From Anaerolineae bacterium (GTDB taxonomy: Bacteria > Chloroflexota > Anaerolineae > Aggregatilineales > Phototrophicaceae), in NCBI GenBank assembly GCA_023382675.1, contig JAHDWN010000010.1, positions 41,118 to 105,117 of the forward strand: 64,000 nt of DNA. The letters run 5' to 3'. Each line of letters starts with the position of its first letter. Positions within the stretch are counted from its first letter, which is position 1. This document shows, one piece after another, positions 9,820-18,900 of the stretch. A program made the position numbers and the translations under genes. The notes under the pieces are model-generated. The model was not told where the DNA came from. It was given only the letters and a program-made list of their open reading frames with translations, and ran no database searches.

Positions 9820-10821
9820 TTAACCCGATAGCGCGTCCGCGATGGAGTGTGCGTTGAAACGCATGAAATCGAGATAAGTGGCAGCCGGGCCGTCGATCTC
9901 GCTCAGCGACTCGCTGTACAGGCTGGTTACGACCTGGATGCCAGCCTCCTGTGCCACCGCTTCTGCTACCTGTGGATTACCGGACACCTCGGCGAAGATG
10001 GCTTTTACATGCTCGGATTGCACCGTGTCAATCAAGTCAATCAACGAACGCGGGTCAAGTTCGGCGAGTGTGCTGGCCGATGGAAATACGGTCGCGATCA
10101 CCTCGAAATCATAGGCGGCGGCAAAATAGCCCAGGAATTCATGGTTGGTCACGACTTTGCGCTGGTCTTGCGGAATAGCCGCCAGGATGTCACTCAGTTC
10201 GCTGTCGAGCGCTTCAAGCTCTGAGATGTACGCATCGGCCTTTGTGCGGAAACTGTCTGTATGTTCTGGTGCCAGGGCGCTGAAGGCATTGGCGATGTTG
10301 TTCGCCCAGATGATCACATTGCGCGGATTCATCCAGACGTGCGGATCACAAACACCGTGGTCTTGCGCGCCCACTGTGCAATCAAGTTCCGGGCTTCCAA
10401 GCACGCCGATGAATTCCGCCGCGTGATGTCCGTCTTCTGTACTTAAATCGCCTTCATGACCGTGGGTGTCCATATAGGCAAGGATGTCGATACCCTCGGA
10501 GACAGCCACAACCTGTGTATCAATGCCTACGAGGTTATCCAGTAAATCGCCTAGAAATGTTTCGTAACCTGCACCCACCATCAGCAGCATGTCGGCATCG
10601 GCGACATGGGTGGCATCGGTGGGGTTGAGGATGAAAGCGTGTGCGTCCGCATCTCTTGGAACGAGCGGTGTGACATCAACGAATTCTCCGCCGACAATCT
10701 GTGCCACGTCGCTGACGATCGATGTCGTCGCCACGACTTGCGGCATGTCTTGTGCGCCCACATTACCGACGGCCACGCCAAGCAGCAGTAGCAAACAGAG
10801 CATCCACATACGCTGTTTCAT
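9820..10821 (-). CDS. metal (likely zinc) ABC transporter substrate-binding protein, ZnuA/TroA family
   Basis: VVATTSIVSDVAQIVGGEFVDVTPLVPRDADAHAF, His-rich loop HGHEGDLSTEDGHH, CDPHVWMNPRN, VTNHEFLGYFAAAYDFE. Confidence 0.9.
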   Translation of the reverse strand: MKQRMWMLCLLLLLGVAVGNVGAQDMPQVVATTSIVSDVAQIVGGEFVDVTPLVPRDADAHAFILNPTDATHVADADMLLMVGAGYETFLGDLLDNLVGIDTQVVAVSEGIDILAYMDTHGHEGDLSTEDGHHAAEFIGVLGSPELDCTVGAQDHGVCDPHVWMNPRNVIIWANNIANAFSALAPEHTDSFRTKADAYISELEALDSELSDILAAIPQDQRKVVTNHEFLGYFAAAYDFEVIATVFPSASTLAELDPRSLIDLIDTVQSEHVKAIFAEVSGNPQVAEAVAQEAGIQVVTSLYSESLSEIDGPAATYLDFMRFNAHSIADALSG

Positions 10822-10829
10822 AACTATCC

Positions 10830-10852
10830 TTATTGATACCGAGTCTCAATAA
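10830..10852 (-). promoter_or_regulatory. candidate metalloregulator (Zur/Fur-like) operator
   Basis: Minus strand TTATTGAgAC-TCG-GTaTCAATAA, near-perfect 23-bp palindrome immediately downstream of a predicted -10. Confidence 0.6.
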
Positions 10853-10854
10853 AG

Positions 10855-10883
10855 ATGATAGCAAGCTGCCTGATGTCTGACAA
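10855..10883 (-). promoter_or_regulatory. sigma70-like promoter of the znuA-like gene
   Basis: Minus strand TTGTCA (10883-10878), N17, TATCAT (10860-10855). Confidence 0.6.
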
Positions 10884-10892
10884 GTCCTGAAA

Positions 10893-11738
10893 TCAATCGC
10901 GGCCTAGAACGTAGGTGGCGAGCCGCAGCGCACCCAGCGTGATGAGAGGGGGCAGTGCCAGCGGTAACACAATCTCGATGACAAAGCGCTCAGCAGGATT
11001 GAGCGGCATCAGCCGTGGCAGGTTGATCAAGACTGCGTAGGCGAAGCCCAGCGCCAGGGTGGCGAGGATGGCAGGGATGCGCGCACCTGTTAGCGCGCCC
11101 ATCAAGACGCCGAGTCCCGCGATCATAATGGGTTCGATCAATAACCGTATCAGACAGGCTGCGAAGCCCACGATCATAAACAGACGCGAGATGATGGGGA
11201 AATCGGACGGCGAAAAATAGCCAGCATATTGCAGAATGAGGACGGGCAGGCTGAGCAGCGCCGCACTCAATAGAACCAGATCCAGCGTTTCGATGTAGCG
11301 CCACAGCGCTGCGCTGGCTTTGGCGGCCAGGATGTGATTTAGCGGCATCGGGGTCGCCCGCAGCAATGTAAACCGCTGTTTGCGCCTGGCTTCTGCGACT
11401 GATGTCGCTGCGTGTACCCCAATGCGCGCCAGTGCCTCCAGATAGAAATACAGCACCACCGGGATCAACACAATCGGCACCGTGACGATCGGCAGCAGCA
11501 AGTTGAACAGTCCGGGCAGCGGAAATGACATCAGAATGATGAGGCTTTGCGCAATATACAGGCGTACCGGCATCCAGAGATCCGGAGTCATCACCCGGTG
11601 AAACACACCTAGCTCTTGCCGCACAATCGGATACGACCGGCGCGCCCACTCCGGCAGGGTGCGATCCATGCGCTGGGGATCAGTCGCCATCACCTGCGCA
11701 TAGATGCGTTCGGGTAGCGCACGCTCAAGAGAAGACAT
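10893..11738 (-). CDS. multi-pass membrane protein (ABC-2 permease-like?), unknown
   Basis: 281 aa with about six hydrophobic segments. Confidence 0.65.
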   Translation of the reverse strand: MSSLERALPERIYAQVMATDPQRMDRTLPEWARRSYPIVRQELGVFHRVMTPDLWMPVRLYIAQSLIILMSFPLPGLFNLLLPIVTVPIVLIPVVLYFYLEALARIGVHAATSVAEARRKQRFTLLRATPMPLNHILAAKASAALWRYIETLDLVLLSAALLSLPVLILQYAGYFSPSDFPIISRLFMIVGFAACLIRLLIEPIMIAGLGVLMGALTGARIPAILATLALGFAYAVLINLPRLMPLNPAERFVIEIVLPLALPPLITLGALRLATYVLGRD

Positions 11739-11884
11739 CGCATTTCCTTCGCTTATTCACCTCTATTCTATCGTTATCTGCGTGTTGTGGTTCAAGGTCT
11801 TCTTTGATTACGGGGCCTATTCGGATAAGAACGTAAATTCTCTCTGTATTTTCATGGACGCTAATTATGCATCATATACAATGG

Positions 11885-12019
11885 ATGTATACTTTTAAGT
11901 GTGAAAACTGCACGAATTCAGTAGTAATCCCAATTGACGTAATCGGAGTCGCAACCTTAGAATCGTACTCGGATTATGGAAAAACTCACTTTATTGAGAT
12001 GTCCCAACGTGGAACTTAA
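11885..12019 (+). CDS. candidate 44-aa CxxC small protein
   Basis: Manual translation: MYTFKCENCTNSVVIPIDVIGVATLESYSDYGKTHFIEMSQRGT*; below the ORF-track size cut-off; no clear SD. Confidence 0.3.
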   Translation: MYTFKCENCTNSVVIPIDVIGVATLESYSDYGKTHFIEMSQRGT

Positions 12020-12041
12020 CAATACGACTCGACGGAGCTAA

Positions 12042-12275
12042 ATGACCATGGTCCAATACATGATTGAAACGATTCACCTGTTTCAGGATCAACTGCTGCG
12101 CGAAGCTGAAGCGGAGCGGTTGGTACATGAAGCAATCCAGGAGCGACGCGCGCGCCGCTTCAAGCTGCCTTTGTGGACGAACACAGGCAAAACAGCGCCA
12201 GACAAAGGGCTGGTAGATATTCATGGCAAGGATGCCGAAGGAGAGGCAAACACGACCACGATCAGTCTGAACTGA
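12042..12275 (+). CDS. small hypothetical protein (77 aa)
   Basis: GGAG SD before ATG 12042; strong + strand terminator just downstream. Confidence 0.6.
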   Translation: MTMVQYMIETIHLFQDQLLREAEAERLVHEAIQERRARRFKLPLWTNTGKTAPDKGLVDIHGKDAEGEANTTTISLN

Positions 12276-12302
12276 TCAGGAGCGCTCTCTTCTTAAACAT
12301 TT

Positions 12303-12335
12303 GCGCCGGGTGAAAATCACACCCGGCGCTTTTTT
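12303..12335 (+). terminator. rho-independent terminator
   Basis: GCGCCGGGTG-AAAATCA-CACCCGGCGC-TTTTTT, perfect 10-bp stem plus T-tract. Confidence 0.95.
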
Positions 12336-12341
12336 GTCACT

Positions 12342-13601
12342 TTAGATCGGGCGAGTTACCCGGTCAGGGCGTAACGCTTTGAACAACCCGGCCATACCAT
12401 CGCGCAGTTGTTCTCGTGCGGCTTCTCGCCATGCAGGGGAAGTCAATTCTTCGATCTTGAGCGTGGTGTAACCGCTTTCGACGAATCCCTGGCGAACTCG
12501 TGGGTCGCCGTCAGCACTCCAGAAAACAAAGCTGACCTCGCTCTGCAATTCGTGCGCTGATTTTTCGATGGCATCGACGAGCACGCGCACAACCGTAGCA
12601 GCGGGTGCGGCAGGTGAGATATAGAGTTCATCGACGCTAGTGATCAGATTCTCAACTTGCCAGCCCACGACCGCGACAAGCTCGCCACTCTCTTTTTGTG
12701 CCATTAGATAACTCTTCTGGCCAAACCCAAGCATGATGTCCATCCGGCTAATGTCTTTGCCTGTCACCTTCTGGATGAAATCGGCGATTTGCTCGGCGTT
12801 GCTTGGCGTGCCACGTTTCGCCCGAATGCCATCGACCAGCGGCATTTCCTGGGTTTCAGATGGCTTGCTGATCGGCGGCATTGCAGGAGCTACGGGTGCT
12901 GGCGGGGCTGTGCCTGTGCTCACAACTGCCTGTGGCGGCGTCACCGGCTGGGCGAAAATGTTGTTCCAGGCTGTTTGCACTTGTTTCCACGTTTCGTCAA
13001 CATTGCCGTCATTGTGAATGACAACGTTTGCGCGTGCGAGTTTGTCCGCCTGGGGATTCTGGGCTGCAATGCGTTTGCGCGCCTCAGCTTCACTCATGTT
13101 GCGCTTGCTCACGAGACGTTGGATCTGGGCTTCGACCGGCGCATCGACTACCCAGATGGTATCGCACATCTCTGCCAGATTGCCTTCGAGCAGTTTGATA
13201 GCCTCGACAACGACGATGCGCTGGCTGGCGCGGCTGACAAGCGCTTTGACCGCACTGCCGACGACGGGATGTACAATGCGCTCCAAGGCTGTCATTGCAT
13301 CAGGGAGGGCAAAGGCAATGGCACCCAGCTTTGAACGGTTGATCTGTCCGTTGGCGTCCAGAACGTAGCGCCCAAACATCTCGGCCACCGGTCTATAAGC
13401 GGGTGCGCCTGGCATCATGGCCTGATGACTCAAGCCGTCAGCATCGATTGTGTAAGCGCCGAGATGCTGCAGCATCCGCCGCACGACGCTCTTCCCAACG
13501 GCGATATTGCCTGTCAAACCAATGATGTATTTGTTGTCCCCGCGTGTCACCGCGCCGCCTCCAACATTTGCTTTGGCTCTCTGAACAAATTCATAACCCA
13601 C
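12342..13601 (-). CDS. coaE: dephospho-CoA kinase fused to C-terminal GNAT-like domain
   Basis: IIGLTGNIAVGKSVVRRML P-loop, DADGLSHQAM, VVVEAIKLLEGNLAEMCDTIWVV; Pro-rich linker; about 150-aa C-terminal domain. Confidence 0.88.
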   Translation of the reverse strand: MGYEFVQRAKANVGGGAVTRGDNKYIIGLTGNIAVGKSVVRRMLQHLGAYTIDADGLSHQAMMPGAPAYRPVAEMFGRYVLDANGQINRSKLGAIAFALPDAMTALERIVHPVVGSAVKALVSRASQRIVVVEAIKLLEGNLAEMCDTIWVVDAPVEAQIQRLVSKRNMSEAEARKRIAAQNPQADKLARANVVIHNDGNVDETWKQVQTAWNNIFAQPVTPPQAVVSTGTAPPAPVAPAMPPISKPSETQEMPLVDGIRAKRGTPSNAEQIADFIQKVTGKDISRMDIMLGFGQKSYLMAQKESGELVAVVGWQVENLITSVDELYISPAAPAATVVRVLVDAIEKSAHELQSEVSFVFWSADGDPRVRQGFVESGYTTLKIEELTSPAWREAAREQLRDGMAGLFKALRPDRVTRPI

Positions 13602-13651
13602 ATTGTACCGCTGGTTTGGGTGGAATGACCCGTAAAGGTTGCGCTATTCGC

Positions 13652-13978
13652 TCAACCAGGGCACAACTCGATAATCAAACCGTCGCTCCAATCATATTTT
13701 GTATCCATGAGTGTGCGCACGGCAGCGGCCAGTTCTGGTTCTTGCGACGGATCGATCTGGCGGCCCATGCCGTGGATCTCCGGCTCAGTTCGAGAACCGA
13801 GTCGCCAGCGGATCGCCGGATTCGCGGCAATGTTTTTCACCCAGTGCGATTGCTCGTAGCGTTCAGATACGAGGTAGCAGCACTCCTCATAGGTGACAAA
13901 CCAGATCTCGATCTCATGGGCCTGGCCCGTTTTGTGACCAATCGTTGTTAAATAAAGATACTGCAATTCGCCGGTCAT
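13652..13978 (-). CDS. nitroreductase/deazaflavin-dependent (F420-type) family protein
   Basis: LYLTTIGHKTGQAHEIEIWF...VSERYEQSHWVKNIAANPAIRWRLG. Confidence 0.75.
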   Translation of the reverse strand: MTGELQYLYLTTIGHKTGQAHEIEIWFVTYEECCYLVSERYEQSHWVKNIAANPAIRWRLGSRTEPEIHGMGRQIDPSQEPELAAAVRTLMDTKYDWSDGLIIELCPG

Positions 13979-13997
13979 GCAATCTTTTCCGAAACGA

Positions 13998-14026
13998 AAT
14001 CCCCTTTCGGCGCGGGAAAGGGGATT
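13998..14026 (-). terminator. hairpin downstream of efp
   Basis: AATCCCCTTTC-GGCGCGG-GAAAGGGGATT, 11-bp perfect stem; weak T-tract on minus strand. Confidence 0.6.
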
Positions 14027-14049
14027 CGATCTTGTTCTACTTGATGGAG

Positions 14050-14607
14050 TTAGCCGCGCCCGATGTAGGAGCCGTCACGCGTATCAACTTTGATGGTATC
14101 GCCGACATTGACGAAGATTGGTACCTGGACGGAGAGGCCGGTGTTGGTCTTGATCTTCTTGTTCACACTGCCCGCTGTATCCCCGACCACAGCCGCTTCT
14201 GCTTCGACGACAGTGTAAGTGCAGGTGGTCGGCAGTACGTAGTCGATCACTCTGCCTTCGAAAATCCGCAGATCGAGCGCCATATTCTCAACCAAGAACA
14301 GCGCGTCATCGCCGAAGAACGAGACGGGGGTCTCATACTGATCGTAGGTCTGCGTGTTCATGAAGTGCAGCGTGTCGCCATCGCTGTAGAGGTATTCGCA
14401 CGATTCTTGCTCGACATAGAGGTTGTCAACACGTTCTTCCGCGCCAAACACGCGGTTGACCGTATTGCCCGTGCCGAGGTCGAGCAGTTGGGTATCCATG
14501 TATGCAGTGCCACGACCCGGCTTGTTGTATTTCGTTTTGACGACGCGGAAGAGCTTGCCATCCAGACGAAGGGTTGTCCCCTTCTTCAAATCGCCCCCAG
14601 GGATCAC
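14050..14607 (-). CDS. efp: elongation factor P
   Basis: KPGRGTAYMDTQLLDLGTGNTVNRVF...VPIFVNVGDTIKVDTRDGSYIGR; 185 aa. Confidence 0.95.
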   Translation of the reverse strand: MIPGGDLKKGTTLRLDGKLFRVVKTKYNKPGRGTAYMDTQLLDLGTGNTVNRVFGAEERVDNLYVEQESCEYLYSDGDTLHFMNTQTYDQYETPVSFFGDDALFLVENMALDLRIFEGRVIDYVLPTTCTYTVVEAEAAVVGDTAGSVNKKIKTNTGLSVQVPIFVNVGDTIKVDTRDGSYIGRG

Positions 14608-14652
14608 GTTTTATAGTCTCCGATTGCTTGAACGCTTGATTTTGGCATTATA

Positions 14653-15744
14653 TCAGACGAGATGACGCTGCTTCCAGACCTCAACCACGGGATCGCCCGG
14701 TCGAGCGACGTAGCGATAACCGCCCCAATCGACCCAGGATGCACCACAGCAGGCCACACGAGCGCGCATACTACGCTCACAGGCGGCGATCATGTGCTCA
14801 GCTTCGGCCAGGCAGTGAGCATAAGCGGGATCACGCGGCGCACGCAGCCGCGAGCGCGAACCGGGTGCAGACCACAAGGCGCTTTGTTTTTCGCCTGGAA
14901 TCTTGAGCGAATAATGTAGGTGGCGTTCGATAATCGCGCGCACCTGCGCACGGTCGAACACCGGCGGAGCCAGATGGAACAGCGCCTCATCATCGATCTC
15001 CACGCAGCGCGCTGCGCAGCCAAGTTCGGCGAGTACGCGGTCGATCTCCAGATCATCCTCCCACGTGTGCGTCTCGACCTGGGAAAGCAACGGTTTGCAC
15101 AAGGCAAATGGGATCAAGCCCATCTTGCCCCAGAACCCCTGCCCGCCGGTTTCACAAATCATCTCCAGCGCCACACGATCAAACGCCGCGTTGTGCAAAT
15201 CAACGATCTCCCTCTGTGCGGCACTCATCCCCGGCTGCACGATCTGTACCAACTGTATGTGGGGACTGATAGCACAGGGAATGGCTTGGGTCTGGCTGGC
15301 AGCGACTAGTCTCAGCAGCAGTTCACGCTTGTAGACGGCATCCTGCGCGGGCATGACGAGATACCCCGATGCAGGCTGTTTGATTGCTGCATCGAGGGCA
15401 CAGAGAATGCGCGCCCAGCGGTCGCTTACTGCCATCTGTTGCCAGGTGGCCGGCGTCTCCCATTGGCAGTCGAAAGGGGTTTGACTCGGCTGTGGCTGTG
15501 GCTCTGGATTGGCAATCGCATATTGGATGGTGAGGTGAGAAAAATCAGCGACCAGTGGTTGCAGGCTGTCACGCGTTGCTGCGCTGTTGCAGATAAACAA
15601 AACGCTGTCTTGCGCGGCAAGCGCGCCAAGCCGTGCACGCAGATTGCCATCAAAGATTGCGCGTTCGCGCTCTGTCGTTGGGCGTGTCTGATACATGAAT
15701 TCTGCCGCGAGTAGTGGGTTTTCAGTGGACATCACCTGACTCAT
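14653..15744 (-). CDS. hypothetical protein
   Basis: 363-aa ORF, low sequence complexity absent, no family recognised. Confidence 0.65.
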   Translation of the reverse strand: MSQVMSTENPLLAAEFMYQTRPTTERERAIFDGNLRARLGALAAQDSVLFICNSAATRDSLQPLVADFSHLTIQYAIANPEPQPQPSQTPFDCQWETPATWQQMAVSDRWARILCALDAAIKQPASGYLVMPAQDAVYKRELLLRLVAASQTQAIPCAISPHIQLVQIVQPGMSAAQREIVDLHNAAFDRVALEMICETGGQGFWGKMGLIPFALCKPLLSQVETHTWEDDLEIDRVLAELGCAARCVEIDDEALFHLAPPVFDRAQVRAIIERHLHYSLKIPGEKQSALWSAPGSRSRLRAPRDPAYAHCLAEAEHMIAACERSMRARVACCGASWVDWGGYRYVARPGDPVVEVWKQRHLV

Positions 15745-15948
15745 GATCGTTGGAGCGAGGATTTATCGTTCATCTCCCGGTCGAGTTTATTCATGCCACC
15801 GTGATTCGCAACCTTCATTCTCATCAGCAGGGAGTTGCCTGAGGGAATAGTGATCGTCATGCGTGCGTCGGTTATCAAGCATTCAAGCAACCTACTTGTT
15901 TGCTACAATCATGAACGAGACATTGAATGACACCGGAGCACACTGATA

Positions 15949-18900
15949 ATGCCCGATGAGCGCGACCTGCGCGAACCTGAAAAACCAAGCGATCTTCCCG
16001 AAGAACCCCAAGAGGTTGAAGGCGCGAGCGATGTATCGCCGGCAGATGCCGTTCAGATTCCTGAACCAGCACATGCAGACGATGAGACCGCCGACTTGAT
16101 CATCCCGGAGGAATTCGCCGGACTTTTGTATCTGGATGAGCCGGTAACTTCGGAAACGCTGGCGCGCGAAGCCACCGATCCGACACTGCCGCCCGGCGAC
16201 CCGAATACGTTACCAACCATGCCGGGGCAGGGGAGACAGGAAACAGACGCGGCCAAGAAGACGCTGGCGGGCACGAGCGGGTTGGATCCAAATCCCGATT
16301 TCGACCCGCGCGATCAGCCTGCCGCCTACACGGTGCCGCACATCGTGCCTTTTGAGCACACTGTTGTTCACGTGCCGGTGGCCGGAAGTAAAGAGCAACC
16401 TGCTCCGCCGCCTGGTCAATCCAGTCAGTCGACTCAACGGCCCAGGACGCCAACCTCCAAGAGAATGCCGCCGGTCACACGCCAGCCCAAGCCCGGAACG
16501 GATGGTGTGCCGCAGCCGGTGCCGGGTAATCAGATGACGCAGAGCAACGCCGCGCCCCAGCCACCCTATTATCCGCCGCCCCAGTCGCCCGCGAGCTACC
16601 CTCAGCCAGGGCCTGGGCAGCAGCGCGGTGTTCTGCCGGGGCGACCCAGGCAGAAGCGCATTCTAGGGTGCAGACCTGGCTGTCTGGCGCTTATCGCAGG
16701 GATTTTCGTCACTTTCTGTGGCGGTCTGACTCTGATCCTGGTGATCTTGACGGCAACCCTTGGCGCGCAGTTGGAAGAACGCTATCAGGCCCAGGTCGCG
16801 CGCGTCGGGCAGGAACGCAATTTCCAGAGCACCTTCTACTATGATCGCAACGGGAACCTGCTCTACGAAGCCTTTAGCGAAGGACGGCGGACTAACGTTC
16901 GCTTCGAGGATTTTCCCGCCGATCTCATTAACGCGACTGTCGCTATTGAAGATGATTCGTTCTGGACAAATCCAGGCTTTGAAATCCCAGCGAGCGTGCG
17001 CGCCTTCCTGCAATACGTAGGTCTTGCCAGCGGTGGCAGCGGCGGCAGCACGATCACACAGCAGTTGGTGCGCAACGTCCTTTTCGATTTCGAATACCGC
17101 ACGGAACGCAGTATTCAGCGCAAAGTCGAGGAGATCATCCTGGCGGCGCTCCTGACCAACCGGCAGAGCAAGCAAGACATTCTCACGCTCTATCTGAACG
17201 AAATTTACTACGGCAATCTCGCCTACGGGGCACAGGCCGCCGCGCAGACCATGTTCGGCAAAGACGTGAAAGACCTGACGCTCGGTGAGGCTGCGCTGCT
17301 TGCCGGGCTGCCCCAAGTGCCTGCTGAACTCGATCCGCTCAATCCCGACCCCGCCGTGCAGGCAGCCGTTGATGTCCGCTGGCGCACCGTTCTCGACCGG
17401 ATGGTAGACGAAGGCTTCATCACCGATCAACAGCGCCGAGACACCATTGCTCAAGGCCTGACGTTCGATTCCCAGGATGCGCCGCTCCGTGCGCCGCACT
17501 TCACGGTCCACGCCCAGGCAGAACTTGAGCAGTTGATGACCGAGTTGGGCTACAGCCCGGAGCAAATCGCGCGTGGTGGCCTCCGTGTATATACGACGGT
17601 CGATCTGGGCATCAACGACATGGCGCAACAGACGGCGCGCCAGCAGGTTGCGGGTCTCGCCGCCAACAATGTGAGCAATGCAGCGGTGCTCGTGCTCAAG
17701 CCCCTCACCGGGGAGATCCTGGCCATGGTCGGCAGCGTCGATTACAACGCCGACCAGATCGACGGGCGTGTCAATGTCACGATTTCGCCGCGCCAGCCCG
17801 GCAGCACGATGAAGCCATTCACTTATGCTTCTGCGCTCGAACAGGGAATGACGCCTGGCGACATCATCTGGGATACGCCGACGAACATTGCGGGCTACCA
17901 GCCGCTCAACTACGACCGGACATTCCACGGGCCAGTCCGCATGAGAACCGCGCTGGCAAACAGCTACAATGTGCCGGCTGTGCAAACGCTGCGGCGTGTC
18001 GGGGTGGACTACCTGCTCAACGTCATGGCGCGTTTCGGCGTCGAATCTCTGGGCACGGACAGCAGCCGCTATGGGTTGTCACTCACGCTTGGCGGTGGCG
18101 AAATCACGCTCATGGAGCTGACGCGCGGCTATACCGTCTTCGCCAATGGTGGCGCGTTGGTACCTACGACCTCGATCTTGTGTGTGGTCGATAACGACGA
18201 CAATATCCTCTACCAGTACGAAAATAGCTGCCCACGTGGCAACCAGACGGCAACGACGGTCAATCGCGGTGGCTACGGGGTTCAGGTGCTCGATCCACGT
18301 ATCGCCTTCCTGATCAGCGACATCCTGTCAGACGACAACGCACGTCTGTCTGCGTTTGGCGCGAATAACCCGCTCGCTCTGGGCAATATCCCGGCATCCG
18401 TCAAGACGGGCACGACCGATGACTTCAAAGATAACTGGACAGTTGGTTTTACGCGCAACGTCGCTGTCGGCATCTGGGTGGGGAATACACGCGGTGAGCC
18501 AATGGTGAATTCCACCGGCGTTACCGGCGCTGCGCCGATCTGGAATCAGGTCTTCACCAACATCTATAGCGACCAGCGTATGCTCAATCAGTTTGCAGTC
18601 AGTGGCGGACTCCAGCCGGATTCGCAGCAGCCGCCAAATGGTATGTCCCCGCGGGCGCTGTGTGCAATTTCGCAACTACGCGAACCATCGCTTGAATGTG
18701 GGGCCTCTCTCAGTGAATGGTTCCTGGACACACCCGCAGGCTTGCCTGATGGCAGCGGCCAGCTTGCCTATCCCAATCCGCCGCTGCCGACGCCGGACGC
18801 ACCACCCATTTCCGGCCCCTGGCTGCGTGAGGTCGAGCCGGACATCTATCGCGTGCTCGTCCAGCCGATTCCGGCGGACATCGCCAGCGGCATCATCATC

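Noticed and set aside
11704-11898. 64-aa + strand ORF
   Set aside because: Overlaps the start of the minus-strand membrane gene; no SD or family; composition looks random.
16663-17985. 440-aa minus-strand ORF inside the PBP gene
   Set aside because: Antisense shadow ORF of a clear class A PBP.
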